This document shows, piece by piece, positions 20,528-30,296 of a DNA stretch of 64,000 nt (position 1 is its first letter; every line of letters starts with the position of its first letter). Origin of the DNA: DASZRZ01 sp963732925. GTDB lineage: Bacteria > Acidobacteriota > Terriglobia > Terriglobales > Acidobacteriaceae. Under the pieces are notes generated by a model. The model saw only the letters and a list, made by a program, of their open reading frames with translations. It did not search any database and was not told the origin of the DNA. Position numbers and translations under genes: made by a program. Where the stretch lies: positions 20,042-84,041 of the forward strand of contig CAVTBJ010000013.1 of NCBI GenBank assembly GCA_963732925.1. Reading direction: 5' to 3'.

Positions 20528-21574
20528 CTATTCGTTCGTCAGCCAGAATAAGTCCACAACGCGATGCGAGGAATCCAGCAGCAGGATGCGCCCGCCGAGC
20601 ACCACGCGCGACCACTGATCCGGCAGCCTGGCAAGATGGGCCTCGCAGCGCTCCGGCAAGGGGTCGGCTCTTTTCTGCAATCCGGGCGGCAAGGTCCCGT
20701 TGCGCTCCACCTGCCGCTCCAGTCCAGGAGGCAGGCGGTCTCGCTTGGCCAGTCCGGGAGGAAGGTTCCGGCGGCCGCCTTCGCTGAAGCATTCCAGAAT
20801 CAGGTGGCGGTCGCGCGCGCTGAACGCCACGGGCTGGTCCTCGCGGTCCGGGCGCATCTTGGGAGGCGCTGGCTCCCCATCCAAACGGGAAGCGCGGACC
20901 ACTTCAGAATCGGCTGGGAGCGCGCTTTCGGGCTCGGATTCGCGGTAGGCACGAGAAGCACGGATCGCTTCGGAATGGGCCTGGGCTGAATTAGGCGAGT
21001 TCGCCGTCACCCATACCAGGACGGCCTCGGATTCCACTAGAGCTTCCCTTTTCCCGCTGGCGGCGGCAACCCCGGTTCCCGCTGCGGCCCCCACGCCGGC
21101 TCCCAGGGCAGCGCCCTTCTCCCCACCCGCGAGGGCGCCGATCACCGCACCCAGAGCCATCCCGCCGCCAATCTTACCGGCGTTGTTTTTGGCGTGCGAT
21201 TCTCCCCGAAGGATGAAGGGCTTGGCGGCAATCCTGTAGGTGCGTCCGCGGGAGTGAATGGTCCGCAATTCCAGGCGGAGTTCCCCCGGGTTGTTCAATC
21301 TGCCGGAGCGCTCCACCGCGAAAATCCGCCCGCTCACATTCGCTCCTTTGGGAAACACGGTCCTGCCATGCGCCACAATCGGGCTGGCCAGGGTACCGGT
21401 GAAGCCGTCACCCACGTTGGCGGTGGCGCTGGAAAGGGATTCATTGACCCGCACCTGAACCTCAGTGCCGGCGGGAAGCGCGGCATAGGGTGGAACGTAG
21501 GAGGCTCCGGCCAGCAAGGGGCAAAGGAACGACAAAGCAGCCACCAACAGGCGCAGGAGCGCGAATCGGTTCAT
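20528..21574 (-). CDS. Exported glycine-zipper protein with LPPGL repeats
   Basis: 348 residues from an ATG giving a signal peptide (MNRFALLRLLVAALSFLCPLLAGAS). Residues 25-130 form a beta-rich domain (GTEVQVRVNESLSSATANVGDGFTG, FPKGANVSGRIFAVE), then a glycine-zipper stretch (IGGGMALGAVIGALAGGEKGAALGAG) that could insert in or lie on a membrane. A charged spacer follows, then three LPPGL motifs (NLPPGLAKR, LPPGLERQ, LPPGLQKR) as seen in RcnB-like or YXWGXW-type periplasmic proteins. The gene stands alone and ends at a strong terminator. Function unknown; a periplasmic or outer-membrane role is inferred. Confidence 0.72.
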   Translation of the reverse strand: MNRFALLRLLVAALSFLCPLLAGASYVPPYAALPAGTEVQVRVNESLSSATANVGDGFTGTLASPIVAHGRTVFPKGANVSGRIFAVERSGRLNNPGELRLELRTIHSRGRTYRIAAKPFILRGESHAKNNAGKIGGGMALGAVIGALAGGEKGAALGAGVGAAAGTGVAAASGKREALVESEAVLVWVTANSPNSAQAHSEAIRASRAYRESEPESALPADSEVVRASRLDGEPAPPKMRPDREDQPVAFSARDRHLILECFSEGGRRNLPPGLAKRDRLPPGLERQVERNGTLPPGLQKRADPLPERCEAHLARLPDQWSRVVLGGRILLLDSSHRVVDLFWLTNE

Positions 21575-21815
21575 GATGATGGACGTCATCGAAGGGCAAA
21601 ATCCTCTCGTTGGCTTGGGCGGGGAGTCCCCGCATATCCTAGTTCCGGCCGCAATGTGCCACAAGGTGACCGTCGCTGAGAGTCACGCCGTTGCAGGGAC
21701 ATGACCCGCAGGGACGGAATCTGAGCACAGAACACCCACGTCTGCGAAAGCCGCGAAGATTGGGCGCTGCAGAACTCCGCACATCGGGGGCACCAGCGAA
21801 CGCAAGGACGTACGT

Positions 21816-23252
21816 TTAGATTTCGGAGAAGAACAGCAGGTAGGAGGTTGTCCACAGGGCGGTCGGGATGCTTCCCCCCGGACGGCTGGTAAAAATCACG
21901 TTGTAGGTATCGCTAACCGACAATTGCTCAAGCAGGGGAACTTCATGATCCCGCCCTCCTGCTCGCGGCTGCACCAGCGCCAGGTAGCGCAGAAAATCAT
22001 AAACGTCGCCGCTGCCGGAATATCCCGGAGCGGCGAACGAAAGCTCGGCGTGCTCTCCGCCGAAGTGCCAAGCCAGCGAGGCCGCCAGCGCGACGGCTCT
22101 TTCGTAGGGCAGTTCGGCAACCGCTCCGGCGGCGGGATTATCGAAGACGATGCGCAGCTTGCGCTCATCTTCGCGGGTGAATTCCCTCACCTTCAAGGCC
22201 CGGCTGCGGGCCGAGGCCTTCCAGTCCACGTAGCGTGCCGAGTCTCCAGGAGCGTAATCGCGGATGCGATACAAGTCGTGCCCGCGTCCGCGGACGTATA
22301 CCTCGAACTCGCCGGTGATGAGAGGCAGCACTTCAAAGAAGCGATCGGTGGGCTCGACCGAGGGATAGACGACCACCTCGCGATCGCCGGCGCTCAAAGC
22401 TTGCGAGGAGCCATCCTGCCCGGGAACGACGCGCCGGGTCTTCACCAGAAACGAGAAGGGAAAACGGGTGCTGATGCCGAATTCCTCCTGGGTGTAGCGT
22501 CCGCGATGAGGAAAAAGCAGCTCGACGCGGCGCGGCACGGAAGCTGCCGCGGGAAGAAACGGGAAGTATTCCGGCTGGCTGAAAATTGTCCGGGGAACCG
22601 CGCGGTCGTTGTCGATGTGAAGAACTGCATCCGGCAGTCGCACCCACTGCCCGGCCGCATCCCTTCCGCGGGGGATTCCGAATGCGCGGCGTTCCCAGCG
22701 AAGGCGGCGCGCGCTTCGGGCTTTGGGAGGAACGACGCTGACCGAGAACGCCGGAGCATGGCGCCGACGGTTGCGCAGCGAGAGCCGCCCTTGCAACTTC
22801 TGTCCGGCAAAAATGTGCTGCGGAAGTCCCGCTTCCACGGAGAGCCCGCGCAGCATCCACGCCGAAGTCAGGCCCGACACCAGAACAGCGGCCAGCATGG
22901 CGGAGAGCACGATAAACAGCAGATTGTTACCGGTATTGAGGGCGGCGATGCCGATGACCAGCACCACCACCAGATAGACGAGACCTTCGCGGGTCATCTC
23001 GTAATCCATGCCATCGCGGAAACGATGCAGGGCGGCCCGCCGCAGCAGGTAAGGTACAGCGATCACTCCCACGGCACCGGCCAGCAGGAGAGAAAGCGAA
23101 GCCAGGATGGCGGTGGCCCAGACCTGGCCGGCCTGGCGTGTGGCGGTGGAAAAGACGGCGGCGGCAAAGGCAAGCGCGAGTCCGGCCAGGGCGGCAAGGA
23201 AGCGCACCCAGACTTCCTTTTCCAACTGCAGCGCTCTGGAAATGCCAGCCAT
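21816..23252 (-). CDS. DUF58 domain membrane protein
   Basis: 478 residues. Two N-terminal membrane-hairpin regions (residues 16-75 and 95-135) precede a beta-rich part and the DUF58 signature RDYAPGDSARYVDWKASARS with REFTRED after it, near residues 340-370. DUF58 proteins often sit with MoxR ATPases and VWA/transglutaminase genes, though here the MoxR gene is 18 kb away. The C-terminus follows a VWA-like fold (LRIVFDNPAAG...ALAASLAWHF). It begins 4 bases after the stop of the PGPGW gene, so the two form an operon. Role unknown, envelope-related by family. Confidence 0.87.
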   Translation of the reverse strand: MAGISRALQLEKEVWVRFLAALAGLALAFAAAVFSTATRQAGQVWATAILASLSLLLAGAVGVIAVPYLLRRAALHRFRDGMDYEMTREGLVYLVVVLVIGIAALNTGNNLLFIVLSAMLAAVLVSGLTSAWMLRGLSVEAGLPQHIFAGQKLQGRLSLRNRRRHAPAFSVSVVPPKARSARRLRWERRAFGIPRGRDAAGQWVRLPDAVLHIDNDRAVPRTIFSQPEYFPFLPAAASVPRRVELLFPHRGRYTQEEFGISTRFPFSFLVKTRRVVPGQDGSSQALSAGDREVVVYPSVEPTDRFFEVLPLITGEFEVYVRGRGHDLYRIRDYAPGDSARYVDWKASARSRALKVREFTREDERKLRIVFDNPAAGAVAELPYERAVALAASLAWHFGGEHAELSFAAPGYSGSGDVYDFLRYLALVQPRAGGRDHEVPLLEQLSVSDTYNVIFTSRPGGSIPTALWTTSYLLFFSEI

Positions 23253-23256
23253 GGCC

Positions 23257-23883
23257 TTACCTGGGAACCTCCCCTTCGACGACGGTGTAGAAATCCGGAA
23301 TCTCTCCCGGCGCCGCCAGCCGCTTCATCATGGGCGGATTCTCACCGGGCATAGGCAGGAAGGAATAGGAGCTGCCGACCTGCACGGGCTCGCAGATATG
23401 GCACTGCACAACATAGTGACGATGGCTGAGTGCCCAGGTGCGGCGGAGTTCGACGACCTGCGCGCTGTCCTGCTGGCGGACGTCGACGACTTCATATCTC
23501 TGCTGCAGCTTTCCCCAGTAGCGCATGAGGGAGCGGGTTTCCGCCCGACCGGCCAGAGTAACCACCAGCAGCAAAATGGCCAGAGAAATCCAGATCGCAA
23601 TCCGCCGCTGGGTAGAAAGCGGTTGCGGATCTCCAGGTTCGGCAGCACCGCCCAGGCCCAGCAGAGCCTGCCAGGATCGCGCGCGCCGGAAAACTTCAGG
23701 ATAGCGGGCACGAAGCCTCTCCATCCAACGCTGCGCCCACTGATATTCGCGCGAGAGAAGGTACAGGCCGATGATGAGAAACAGAATGCCTTGCAGGACG
23801 GGCAGGACCAGGCCCACGAGACCCAAAACCACAAACAGCCACCCGAGAATCTGCAGGGCAATGCGCTTGGCGTGGTGAAGCAT
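23257..23883 (-). CDS. PGPGW/DUF454-like membrane protein
   Basis: About 208 residues. The N-terminal 60 residues (ILGWLFVVLGLVGLVLPVLQG then LFLIIGLYLLSREYQWAQRW) match the two-helix PGPGW/YbaN-like transmembrane module. A third membrane helix lies at about 115-135 (IAIWISLAILLLVVTLAG), and the remaining 90 residues form an extracytoplasmic domain with a single C-H-I-C pair. I chose the ATG at 23883 (AAGG at spacing 8) over one 15 bases upstream. It is co-transcribed with the DUF58 gene. The 190-base gap to aceE holds the divergent promoters. Confidence 0.75.
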   Translation of the reverse strand: MLHHAKRIALQILGWLFVVLGLVGLVLPVLQGILFLIIGLYLLSREYQWAQRWMERLRARYPEVFRRARSWQALLGLGGAAEPGDPQPLSTQRRIAIWISLAILLLVVTLAGRAETRSLMRYWGKLQQRYEVVDVRQQDSAQVVELRRTWALSHRHYVVQCHICEPVQVGSSYSFLPMPGENPPMMKRLAAPGEIPDFYTVVEGEVPR

Positions 23884-24074
23884 GAGGCTGCCCTTCATAG
23901 TAATGCAACTTGGGAGCGCTGATCGGAAGCGGAGGGACACAAGCGACGTTGTACCTCAGTGCGGTACTCAAAACAGAATCGCGGCGGCAACGAAATGCCC
24001 TCGTTCGGCTGCCGCCCGTGGCGTTCGTATCTGATAACATGAGCGGTTACACCAATGAAAATGGAGTTCCTGAA

Positions 24075-26753
24075 ATGAGTGCGCGCCCAATGCCCGAACG
24101 CGACGAAGCAGAAGCACTGGAAACACGCGACTGGCTCGATTCCATCGAATACGTCGTGCGCCATCGAGGCCCGGAGCGGGCCGGCAGCCTGCTGGAGCAG
24201 TTGCAGACGCATCTGCAGGCACGTGGCTTCAAGCCGCCGTTCACGGCAACTACGCCCTACATCAACACCATACCGCTGGAGGAACAGCCTCCGTTTCCGG
24301 GGAGCCCGGAGATTGAGCGGCGCATCAAGAGCATGGTGCGCTGGAATGCCTTGGCGATGGTGGTACGCGCCAACCGGGAAGCGGACGGAATCGGTGGTCA
24401 TATTTCAACGTTCGCGTCGGCGGCCACGCTGTACGAAGTCGGGTTCAATCACTTCTTCCGCGGCAAGGGCGAAGGGCCGGACGGCGATATCATCTATTTC
24501 CAAGGACATGCCGCGCCCGGTATCTACTCGCGGGCCTTCCTGCTGGGCCGTCTTTCGGCGGAGCAACTGGAAAACTTCCGCCGCGAGCTGAAGCCGGGGG
24601 GAGGACTTTCCTCCTATCCGCATCCCTGGCTGATGCCCGACTTCTGGGAGTTTCCCACCGTCTCCATGGGCCTGAGCCCAATGATGTCGATCTATCAGGC
24701 GCGATTTACGCGTTATCTGGAAGATCGCGGACTCAAGGCTCCTTCGGAGCGCAAGGTGTGGGCCTTCCTGGGCGACGGCGAAATGGATGAACCGGAGTCC
24801 ATGGGGGCGATCACCCTGGCCTCGCGGGAGCAGCTCGACAACCTGATTTTCGTGATCAACTGCAACCTGCAACGCCTGGACGGGCCGGTTCGTGGCAACG
24901 GCAACATCATCCAAGAGCTGGAAGCGGCTTTCCGAGGCGCGGGATGGAACGTGATTAAGGTGGTGTGGGGCAGCGACTGGGATCCGCTGCTGGCGCGCGA
25001 CACCGACGGTATTTTGGTGAAGCGCATGAACGAAGTGGTGGACGGGGAGCGCCAGAAGTACGCGGTGGAATCCGGCGCTTACCTGCGCAAGCACTTCTTC
25101 GGCGTCGATCCCAGGCTGCTGCAGATGGTGGAGCACTTCTCCGACGACCAACTGCAGCGCATGCGCGTTGGCGGCCACGACCCGGTCAAGGTCTATGCCG
25201 CGTTCAAGGCAGCGGTGGAGCACAAGGGCAGCCCAACGGTGATCCTGGCCCGCACCATTAAAGGTTACGGCCTCGGGGAAGCCGGCGAAGGCAAAAATAT
25301 CACTCACCAGCAGAAGAAGCTGAACGAAGAGGAGCTGCGCGCCTTCCGTTCCCGCTTCGGTATACCCATTTCCGATCAGGATATTGCGCAGGCGCCGTTC
25401 TACCGGCCCCCCGATGACAGCCCGGAAATTAAATACCTGAAAGCCCGGCGGCAGGAACTGGGAGGGTTTACTCCCAAGCGCGCCGTGCGGACCAAGCCGC
25501 TCAAGGCGATCCACGACGAATTGTTTGAAGAATTTTCCGCCGGTACTGAAGGCCGCAAGGTTTCCACCACCATGGTCTTCGTGCGGATTCTTTCCAAGCT
25601 GCTGCGCGACCCAGAGCTGGGGCACCTGGTGGTTCCCATCGTCCCCGACGAGGCGCGCACCTTCGGCATGGAATCGCTGTTCCGGCAGGTGGGGATTTAT
25701 TCGCATCCCGGACAGCTCTACGAGCCCGTGGACCGCGATACCCTGCTGTACTACAAGGAAGCCAAAGACGGCCAGATTCTGGAAGAAGGGATTACCGAAG
25801 CGGGATCGATCTCCTCGTTTGTTGCCGCCGGAACGGCGTATGCCACGCACGGGATCAATACGATCCCGTTTTTTATTTATTACTCCATGTTCGGGCTGCA
25901 GCGCGTAGGCGACTTGGTGTGGGCAGCGGGCGACATGCGTACGCGCGGCTTCCTGCTGGGTGGGACCGCCGGACGTACGACCCTGGCGGGAGAAGGCCTG
26001 CAGCACCAGGACGGCAACAGCCAACTGCTCGCCTATCCGGTGCCCAACCTCATTGCCTACGATCCCGCTTTTGCCTTCGAGTTGGCGGTGATTGTGAAGG
26101 ACGGCCTGCGGCGAATGTATGTGGACGAAGAAAGCGTCTTCTACTACATCACAGTTATGAACGAGCCTTACGAGATGCCGCACATGCCCAAAGGGGCTGA
26201 GGAAGGCATCCTGCGGGGTATGTACCTGTTCCGCTCCTCGCTGCTGAAGAACCCCAAGCTGCGGGCGCAGCTCATGGGTTCAGGGGCCATTCTTCCCGAG
26301 GTGCTGAAGGCGCAGGAATTGCTGGCGGAGAAGTACGGCGTGGCGGCGGACGTGTGGAGCGTGACCAGCTACAAGGAACTCTACAAGGACGGCTGCGACG
26401 TGGAGCGCTGGAACATGCTGCACCCCACGGAGAAGGCGCGAGTGCCTTACATTACTCAACTGCTGAAGAACACCGAGGGCCCTATTATCGCGGCCAGCGA
26501 TTACATAAAGACGCTGCCGGCCTCGGTAAGCAAATGGTCGCCGCGATCTCTGCACGCGCTCGGCACCGACGGCTTCGGCCGCAGCGAAACCCGGGCGGCG
26601 TTGCGCGACTTCTTCGAGGTCGACTCGCGCTTTGTGACCCTGGCTACGCTGCAGGAACTCGCCAGCGACGGCAAGATTGAGCGCAAGCAGGTGAAGCAGG
26701 CGCTGAAGGATCTGGAGATTGACCCGGAGAAGGCGAATCCGGCCATTTCATAA
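24075..26753 (+). CDS. aceE: Pyruvate dehydrogenase E1, homodimeric type
   Basis: 892 residues. It aligns by eye with E. coli AceE from the start: METRDWLDSIEYV-type N-terminus, YINTIPLEEQP, RIKSMVRWNALAMV and GGHISTFASAATLYEVGFNHFF. The thiamine diphosphate motif is FLGDGEMDEPES ... VINCNLQRLDGPV. It decarboxylates pyruvate and passes acetyl groups to the lipoyl domain of AceF. The ATG at 24075 has GGAG at spacing 8; an in-frame ATG at 24039 is the alternative. It is first in the aceE-aceF-lpd-msrA operon, with 26, 33 and 31 bases between genes. Confidence 0.97.
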   Translation: MSARPMPERDEAEALETRDWLDSIEYVVRHRGPERAGSLLEQLQTHLQARGFKPPFTATTPYINTIPLEEQPPFPGSPEIERRIKSMVRWNALAMVVRANREADGIGGHISTFASAATLYEVGFNHFFRGKGEGPDGDIIYFQGHAAPGIYSRAFLLGRLSAEQLENFRRELKPGGGLSSYPHPWLMPDFWEFPTVSMGLSPMMSIYQARFTRYLEDRGLKAPSERKVWAFLGDGEMDEPESMGAITLASREQLDNLIFVINCNLQRLDGPVRGNGNIIQELEAAFRGAGWNVIKVVWGSDWDPLLARDTDGILVKRMNEVVDGERQKYAVESGAYLRKHFFGVDPRLLQMVEHFSDDQLQRMRVGGHDPVKVYAAFKAAVEHKGSPTVILARTIKGYGLGEAGEGKNITHQQKKLNEEELRAFRSRFGIPISDQDIAQAPFYRPPDDSPEIKYLKARRQELGGFTPKRAVRTKPLKAIHDELFEEFSAGTEGRKVSTTMVFVRILSKLLRDPELGHLVVPIVPDEARTFGMESLFRQVGIYSHPGQLYEPVDRDTLLYYKEAKDGQILEEGITEAGSISSFVAAGTAYATHGINTIPFFIYYSMFGLQRVGDLVWAAGDMRTRGFLLGGTAGRTTLAGEGLQHQDGNSQLLAYPVPNLIAYDPAFAFELAVIVKDGLRRMYVDEESVFYYITVMNEPYEMPHMPKGAEEGILRGMYLFRSSLLKNPKLRAQLMGSGAILPEVLKAQELLAEKYGVAADVWSVTSYKELYKDGCDVERWNMLHPTEKARVPYITQLLKNTEGPIIAASDYIKTLPASVSKWSPRSLHALGTDGFGRSETRAALRDFFEVDSRFVTLATLQELASDGKIERKQVKQALKDLEIDPEKANPAIS

Positions 26754-26779
26754 TTCCACAGGTGTTTGACGGGTGAACG

Positions 26780-28222
26780 ATGCCTACTGAAGTCGTACTT
26801 CCTGAACTGGGAGAAAACGTAAGCCAGGGTGACTTGGTGCGGGTGCTGGTGAAGGTCGGCGACACGATCCAGAAAGACCAGCCGATCGTGGAATTGGAAA
26901 CGGAAAAGGCGGCCATCGAGGTTCCCTCCTCCGCCGCGGGAGTGGTGAAGTCCATTCATGTCAAGGAAGGCCAGAAGCTCAAGGTAGGGCAGGTCATCCT
27001 CAGCGTGGAGGAATCCGGCGGCGCCAAGCAGCCGGCAGCCAAAAAAGAGGAGACAACAGAACCGAAGGCAGATACCAAACCGGCAGCGGCGGAATTCAAA
27101 CCGGCACGCACCGCCGAGCCGGTTCCAGCCGCCTCTGTAGCCACGCAGCCGTCTGCGGCGGAGGCGGAACGCGCCAAAGCCTATGACGTCCGGCGGGACC
27201 AGGGCGCGCTGGACCGCATGGACATCGACGCGGAAGACGGACGGGACGAGCACGGCGTTGCCCCGCGCTCAGCCGCTCCAATTCCCTTTCCGGCCCCGGC
27301 GGCCCGCAGCTCTGGGATTTCGCCTGCGGACGTTCCCGCGGCTCCCTCGGTTCGCCAGTTCGCCCGCGAGATTGGAGTGGATATTACCGAGGTCCACGGC
27401 AGCGCCTCGGGCGGCCGCGTGACCATGCAGGATGTGAAGCAGTTTGCCCGCAAGCGCGCCTCCGCCCCGGCGGCTCTGCCCGGGGTCCCGGCGGTGGCCT
27501 TGCCGGATTTCGAACGCTGGGGGCCGGTGGAGCGCAAGCCGATGAGTGCCATCCGCCGCACTACCGCACAGCGGCTGGCGGCGGCCTGGCTATCGGTCCC
27601 GCACGTTACGCAGAACGAAAAAGCCGACATCACTGCGCTGGAAGAATTGCGCGCACGCTACGGAAAGCGCGCGGAGGCTGCCGGCGGCAAGCTGACTGTC
27701 ACCGCCGTCGCCCTGAAGGTGGTTGCGTCGGCGCTGAAGGTGTTTCCGCAGTTCGCGTCTTCGCTGGACATGGCTCGCGAAGAAATCGTCTATAAGAGTT
27801 ATATTCACATCGGAGTGGCGGTCGACACCGAGCGCGGGCTGCTGGTTCCGGTGGTGCGCGACGTGGACAAGAAAAACATCGTGCAACTGGCCGCGGAACT
27901 GGCGCAGCTTTCCGAAAAGGCGCGCAGCCGCAAGCTGACGGCTGAGGAGATGCAAGGCGGAGTGTTCAGCATCACCAACCTGGGCGGGATTGGGGGGACG
28001 TTTTTCACCCCCATCGTGAACGCGCCGGAGGTGGCCATCCTGGGGATTGCGCGGGGAGAGAAAGAGCCGGTGTGGGACGGCAAGCAGTTTGTCCCCCGCC
28101 TGCGGCTGCCGCTCTCGCTCTCTTACGATCACCGCATGATCGACGGAGCGGACGCGGCGCGCTTCCTGCACTGGGTGACCGAAGCCTTTGAGAATCTATT
28201 TCTGCTGTCTCTGGAAGGATAG
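26780..28222 (+). CDS. aceF: Pyruvate dehydrogenase E2, dihydrolipoyl acetyltransferase
   Basis: 480 residues with a single lipoyl domain (1-78, lipoyl Lys K43 in ETEKAAIEV), a long Ala/Pro/Glu linker, a peripheral subunit-binding domain at about 195-230 (SVRQFAREIGVDITEVHGSASG) and a catalytic domain from about 250. The catalytic HRMIDGADAARF carries the His and the DG of acetyltransferases. One lipoyl domain is the minimum; E. coli has three. It forms the core of the complex and docks E1 and Lpd. Confidence 0.96.
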   Translation: MPTEVVLPELGENVSQGDLVRVLVKVGDTIQKDQPIVELETEKAAIEVPSSAAGVVKSIHVKEGQKLKVGQVILSVEESGGAKQPAAKKEETTEPKADTKPAAAEFKPARTAEPVPAASVATQPSAAEAERAKAYDVRRDQGALDRMDIDAEDGRDEHGVAPRSAAPIPFPAPAARSSGISPADVPAAPSVRQFAREIGVDITEVHGSASGGRVTMQDVKQFARKRASAPAALPGVPAVALPDFERWGPVERKPMSAIRRTTAQRLAAAWLSVPHVTQNEKADITALEELRARYGKRAEAAGGKLTVTAVALKVVASALKVFPQFASSLDMAREEIVYKSYIHIGVAVDTERGLLVPVVRDVDKKNIVQLAAELAQLSEKARSRKLTAEEMQGGVFSITNLGGIGGTFFTPIVNAPEVAILGIARGEKEPVWDGKQFVPRLRLPLSLSYDHRMIDGADAARFLHWVTEAFENLFLLSLEG

Positions 28223-28255
28223 CCACCGCTATCCGCTGAACGGAAACGAGTCCCA

Positions 28256-29674
28256 ATGAATCAGAATGGAAAACGTATTGCCGTAGTGGGCGCGGGTCCC
28301 GGGGGATATGCCGCGGCATTTCTCGCCGCCGACCTTGGCATGCAGGTTACGCTCATCGATCGCGCGCCCAACCCTGGGGGCGTTTGTCTTTATGTCGGCT
28401 GCATTCCTTCGAAGGCGCTGCTGCACGTGGCCAAGGTAGTGGATGAATCCCGCGAGGCGCGGAACTGGGGCATTGAATTCGGCGAACCGAAGATTCAACT
28501 GGAAAAGCTCCGCACCTGGAAGAGCAGCGTGGTCAACAAAATGACCGGCGGGCTGGGGGTGCTGGCCAGGCAGCGCAAGGTTGAGTACCTGCAGGGCACG
28601 GGGGAGTTTGTGAATTCCCGGACGCTACGCATCCAAGGTGTCCAAGGCGGGGACCAGCAGCGCGAGTTCGACAACATCATCATCGCCACCGGGTCCCGTC
28701 CCGCGTGCCCGCGCTCGCTTACGATCGACAGCGCGCGGGTGATGGATTCCACTTCGGCGCTGGAAGTAGCCGATATTCCCAAGACCCTGCTGGTGGTGGG
28801 GGGAGGCTACATCGGGCTGGAACTGGGCTCGGTGTATGCGGCGTTGGGAAGCAAGGTGACGGTGGTCGAAATGACCGCGGGGCTGCTGCCGGGCGTTGAC
28901 CGCGACTTGGTCCGCCCGCTGGAGGCGCGCGTCCAGAAGGCCTTCCAGTCGGTTCTGCTGAACACCACGGTGGCCGGCATGGAAGTCGTGAAGAACGGCG
29001 TGAAGGTCCGTTTTGAAGGCAAAGATGTGAAAGAACCGGAGCAGGTATTCGACAAGCTTCTGGTTTGCGTGGGGCGCAGGCCGAACTCGGAGATCCCGGG
29101 GCTGGAGAATACCAAAGTGAGCAAAACCGAGCGCGGCTTTATCCAGGTGGATGAACAGCGCCATACTCAGGACCCCGCCATCTATGCCATCGGGGACGTG
29201 GCGGGCGAACCCATGCTGGCGCACAAGGCATCGCACGAAGGCCGCGTGGCGGTGGAAGCAATTGCGGGACACAAGGTGGCTTTCGCTCCGCGGGCCATTC
29301 CGGCCGTCGTGTTCACCGACCCGGAGATTGCGTGGTGTGGCCTGACAGAAACCCAGGCACAGGCGCAGAACCGCCCGGTGAAAGTCGTGCGCTTCCCCTG
29401 GGGGGCTTCCGGGCGGGCGACCACCCTGGACCGCAACGACGGCGTCACCAAGCTCATCATCGACCCGGCCAGCGAGAATGTTCTGGGTGTGGGCATCTGC
29501 GGCGTCGGCGCCGGGGAACTGATTTCCGAGGGCGTGCTGGCGGTGGAGATGGGCGCCAATGCCAAAGATGTCGCGCTCACCATACATCCCCATCCCACCC
29601 TGTCGGAGACGGTGATGGAAGCGGCGGAAATGGTGTTTGGAACCAGCACGGATATTTACCGGCCCAAGAAATGA
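28256..29674 (+). CDS. lpd: Dihydrolipoamide dehydrogenase (E3)
   Basis: 472 residues. FAD motif VVGAGPGGYAAAF at 10-22, redox disulfide C44/C49 in GGVCLYVGCIPSK (Tyr where Asn is usual), NAD motif VVGGGYIGLELGSVYAALG, second FAD motif YAIGDVAG, and the His-Glu pair in IHPHPTLSETVMEA near the end. It reoxidises the lipoyl arms of AceF with NAD+. It may also serve other 2-oxoacid complexes, since none is seen here. Confidence 0.97.
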   Translation: MNQNGKRIAVVGAGPGGYAAAFLAADLGMQVTLIDRAPNPGGVCLYVGCIPSKALLHVAKVVDESREARNWGIEFGEPKIQLEKLRTWKSSVVNKMTGGLGVLARQRKVEYLQGTGEFVNSRTLRIQGVQGGDQQREFDNIIIATGSRPACPRSLTIDSARVMDSTSALEVADIPKTLLVVGGGYIGLELGSVYAALGSKVTVVEMTAGLLPGVDRDLVRPLEARVQKAFQSVLLNTTVAGMEVVKNGVKVRFEGKDVKEPEQVFDKLLVCVGRRPNSEIPGLENTKVSKTERGFIQVDEQRHTQDPAIYAIGDVAGEPMLAHKASHEGRVAVEAIAGHKVAFAPRAIPAVVFTDPEIAWCGLTETQAQAQNRPVKVVRFPWGASGRATTLDRNDGVTKLIIDPASENVLGVGICGVGAGELISEGVLAVEMGANAKDVALTIHPHPTLSETVMEAAEMVFGTSTDIYRPKK

Positions 29675-29705
29675 AATTCATCGCAGCCAAGCGAGGCATG
29701 GGCGT

Positions 29706-30179
29706 ATGACTCAGGTGGCAACGTTCGGAGCAGGGTGCTTTTGGAGTCCGGAAGAGACCTTCCGCCGTCTCAAGGGGGTGGTCAACACCGCCGTCGGGTA
29801 CATGGGCGGACACCAGGACAATCCCACCTACGGCGACGTATGCAGCGACGAGACCGGCCATGCCGAGGTGGTGCAGGTGACCTTCGATCCCGCCGTGGTC
29901 ACCTATGACGAACTGCTGAACGTATTCTGGGGCATCCACGACCCTACGCAGATCAACCGCCAGGGACCGGACGTGGGAACACAGTACCGCTCGGTAATTT
30001 TCTTCCACACTCCCGAGCAGGAGCAGGCCGCCCGGGCATCGCTGGAAAGGATTGCCAAATCAGCCCGCTACCAGCGTCCCCTGGCCACGGAAATCGCGCC
30101 TGCCTCAACCTTCTGGCGAGCCGAAGAATATCACCAGCGATATCTTTCCAAACGCGGGCTGGAGTCCTGCAACTTCTAA
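29706..30179 (+). CDS. msrA: Peptide methionine (S)-S-oxide reductase
   Basis: 157 residues. The catalytic Cys is C11 in GAGCFWSPEETFR; downstream YMGGHQDNPTYGDVCSDETGHAE and FWGIHDPTQINRQGPDVGTQYRS are classic MsrA sequence. A C-terminal Cys in ESCNF can act as resolving residue. It reduces methionine S-sulfoxide in proteins or free amino acid, normally with thioredoxin. It sits 31 bases after lpd, so it is very probably transcribed with the pyruvate dehydrogenase genes. The ATG is preceded by GAGG. Confidence 0.95.
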   Translation: MTQVATFGAGCFWSPEETFRRLKGVVNTAVGYMGGHQDNPTYGDVCSDETGHAEVVQVTFDPAVVTYDELLNVFWGIHDPTQINRQGPDVGTQYRSVIFFHTPEQEQAARASLERIAKSARYQRPLATEIAPASTFWRAEEYHQRYLSKRGLESCNF

Positions 30180-30207
30180 CCGCAGACAGCCTGCTTAAAA
30201 ACCACGC

Positions 30208-30226
30208 AAGATCCCTCTACTCGGGA
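30208..30226. repeat. Dispersed intergenic repeat, partial copy
   Basis: AAGATCCCTCTACTCGGGA shortly after msrA resembles the two ends of the longer copies at 10675, 36847 and 62503 with the middle removed. Confidence 0.4.
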
Positions 30227-30296
30227 TACCCACCACGACAAAACTCCGCACGACTGCCGATCACCCATAACCATGACTCGTGACCAGGCTGCGGTC

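Noticed and set aside
21924..23354. A 476-residue open frame on the plus strand
   Set aside because: Antisense to DUF58, low-complexity and without motif.
24405..26183. A 592-residue open frame on the minus strand
   Set aside because: Antisense to aceE, no domain, composition of a shadow frame.
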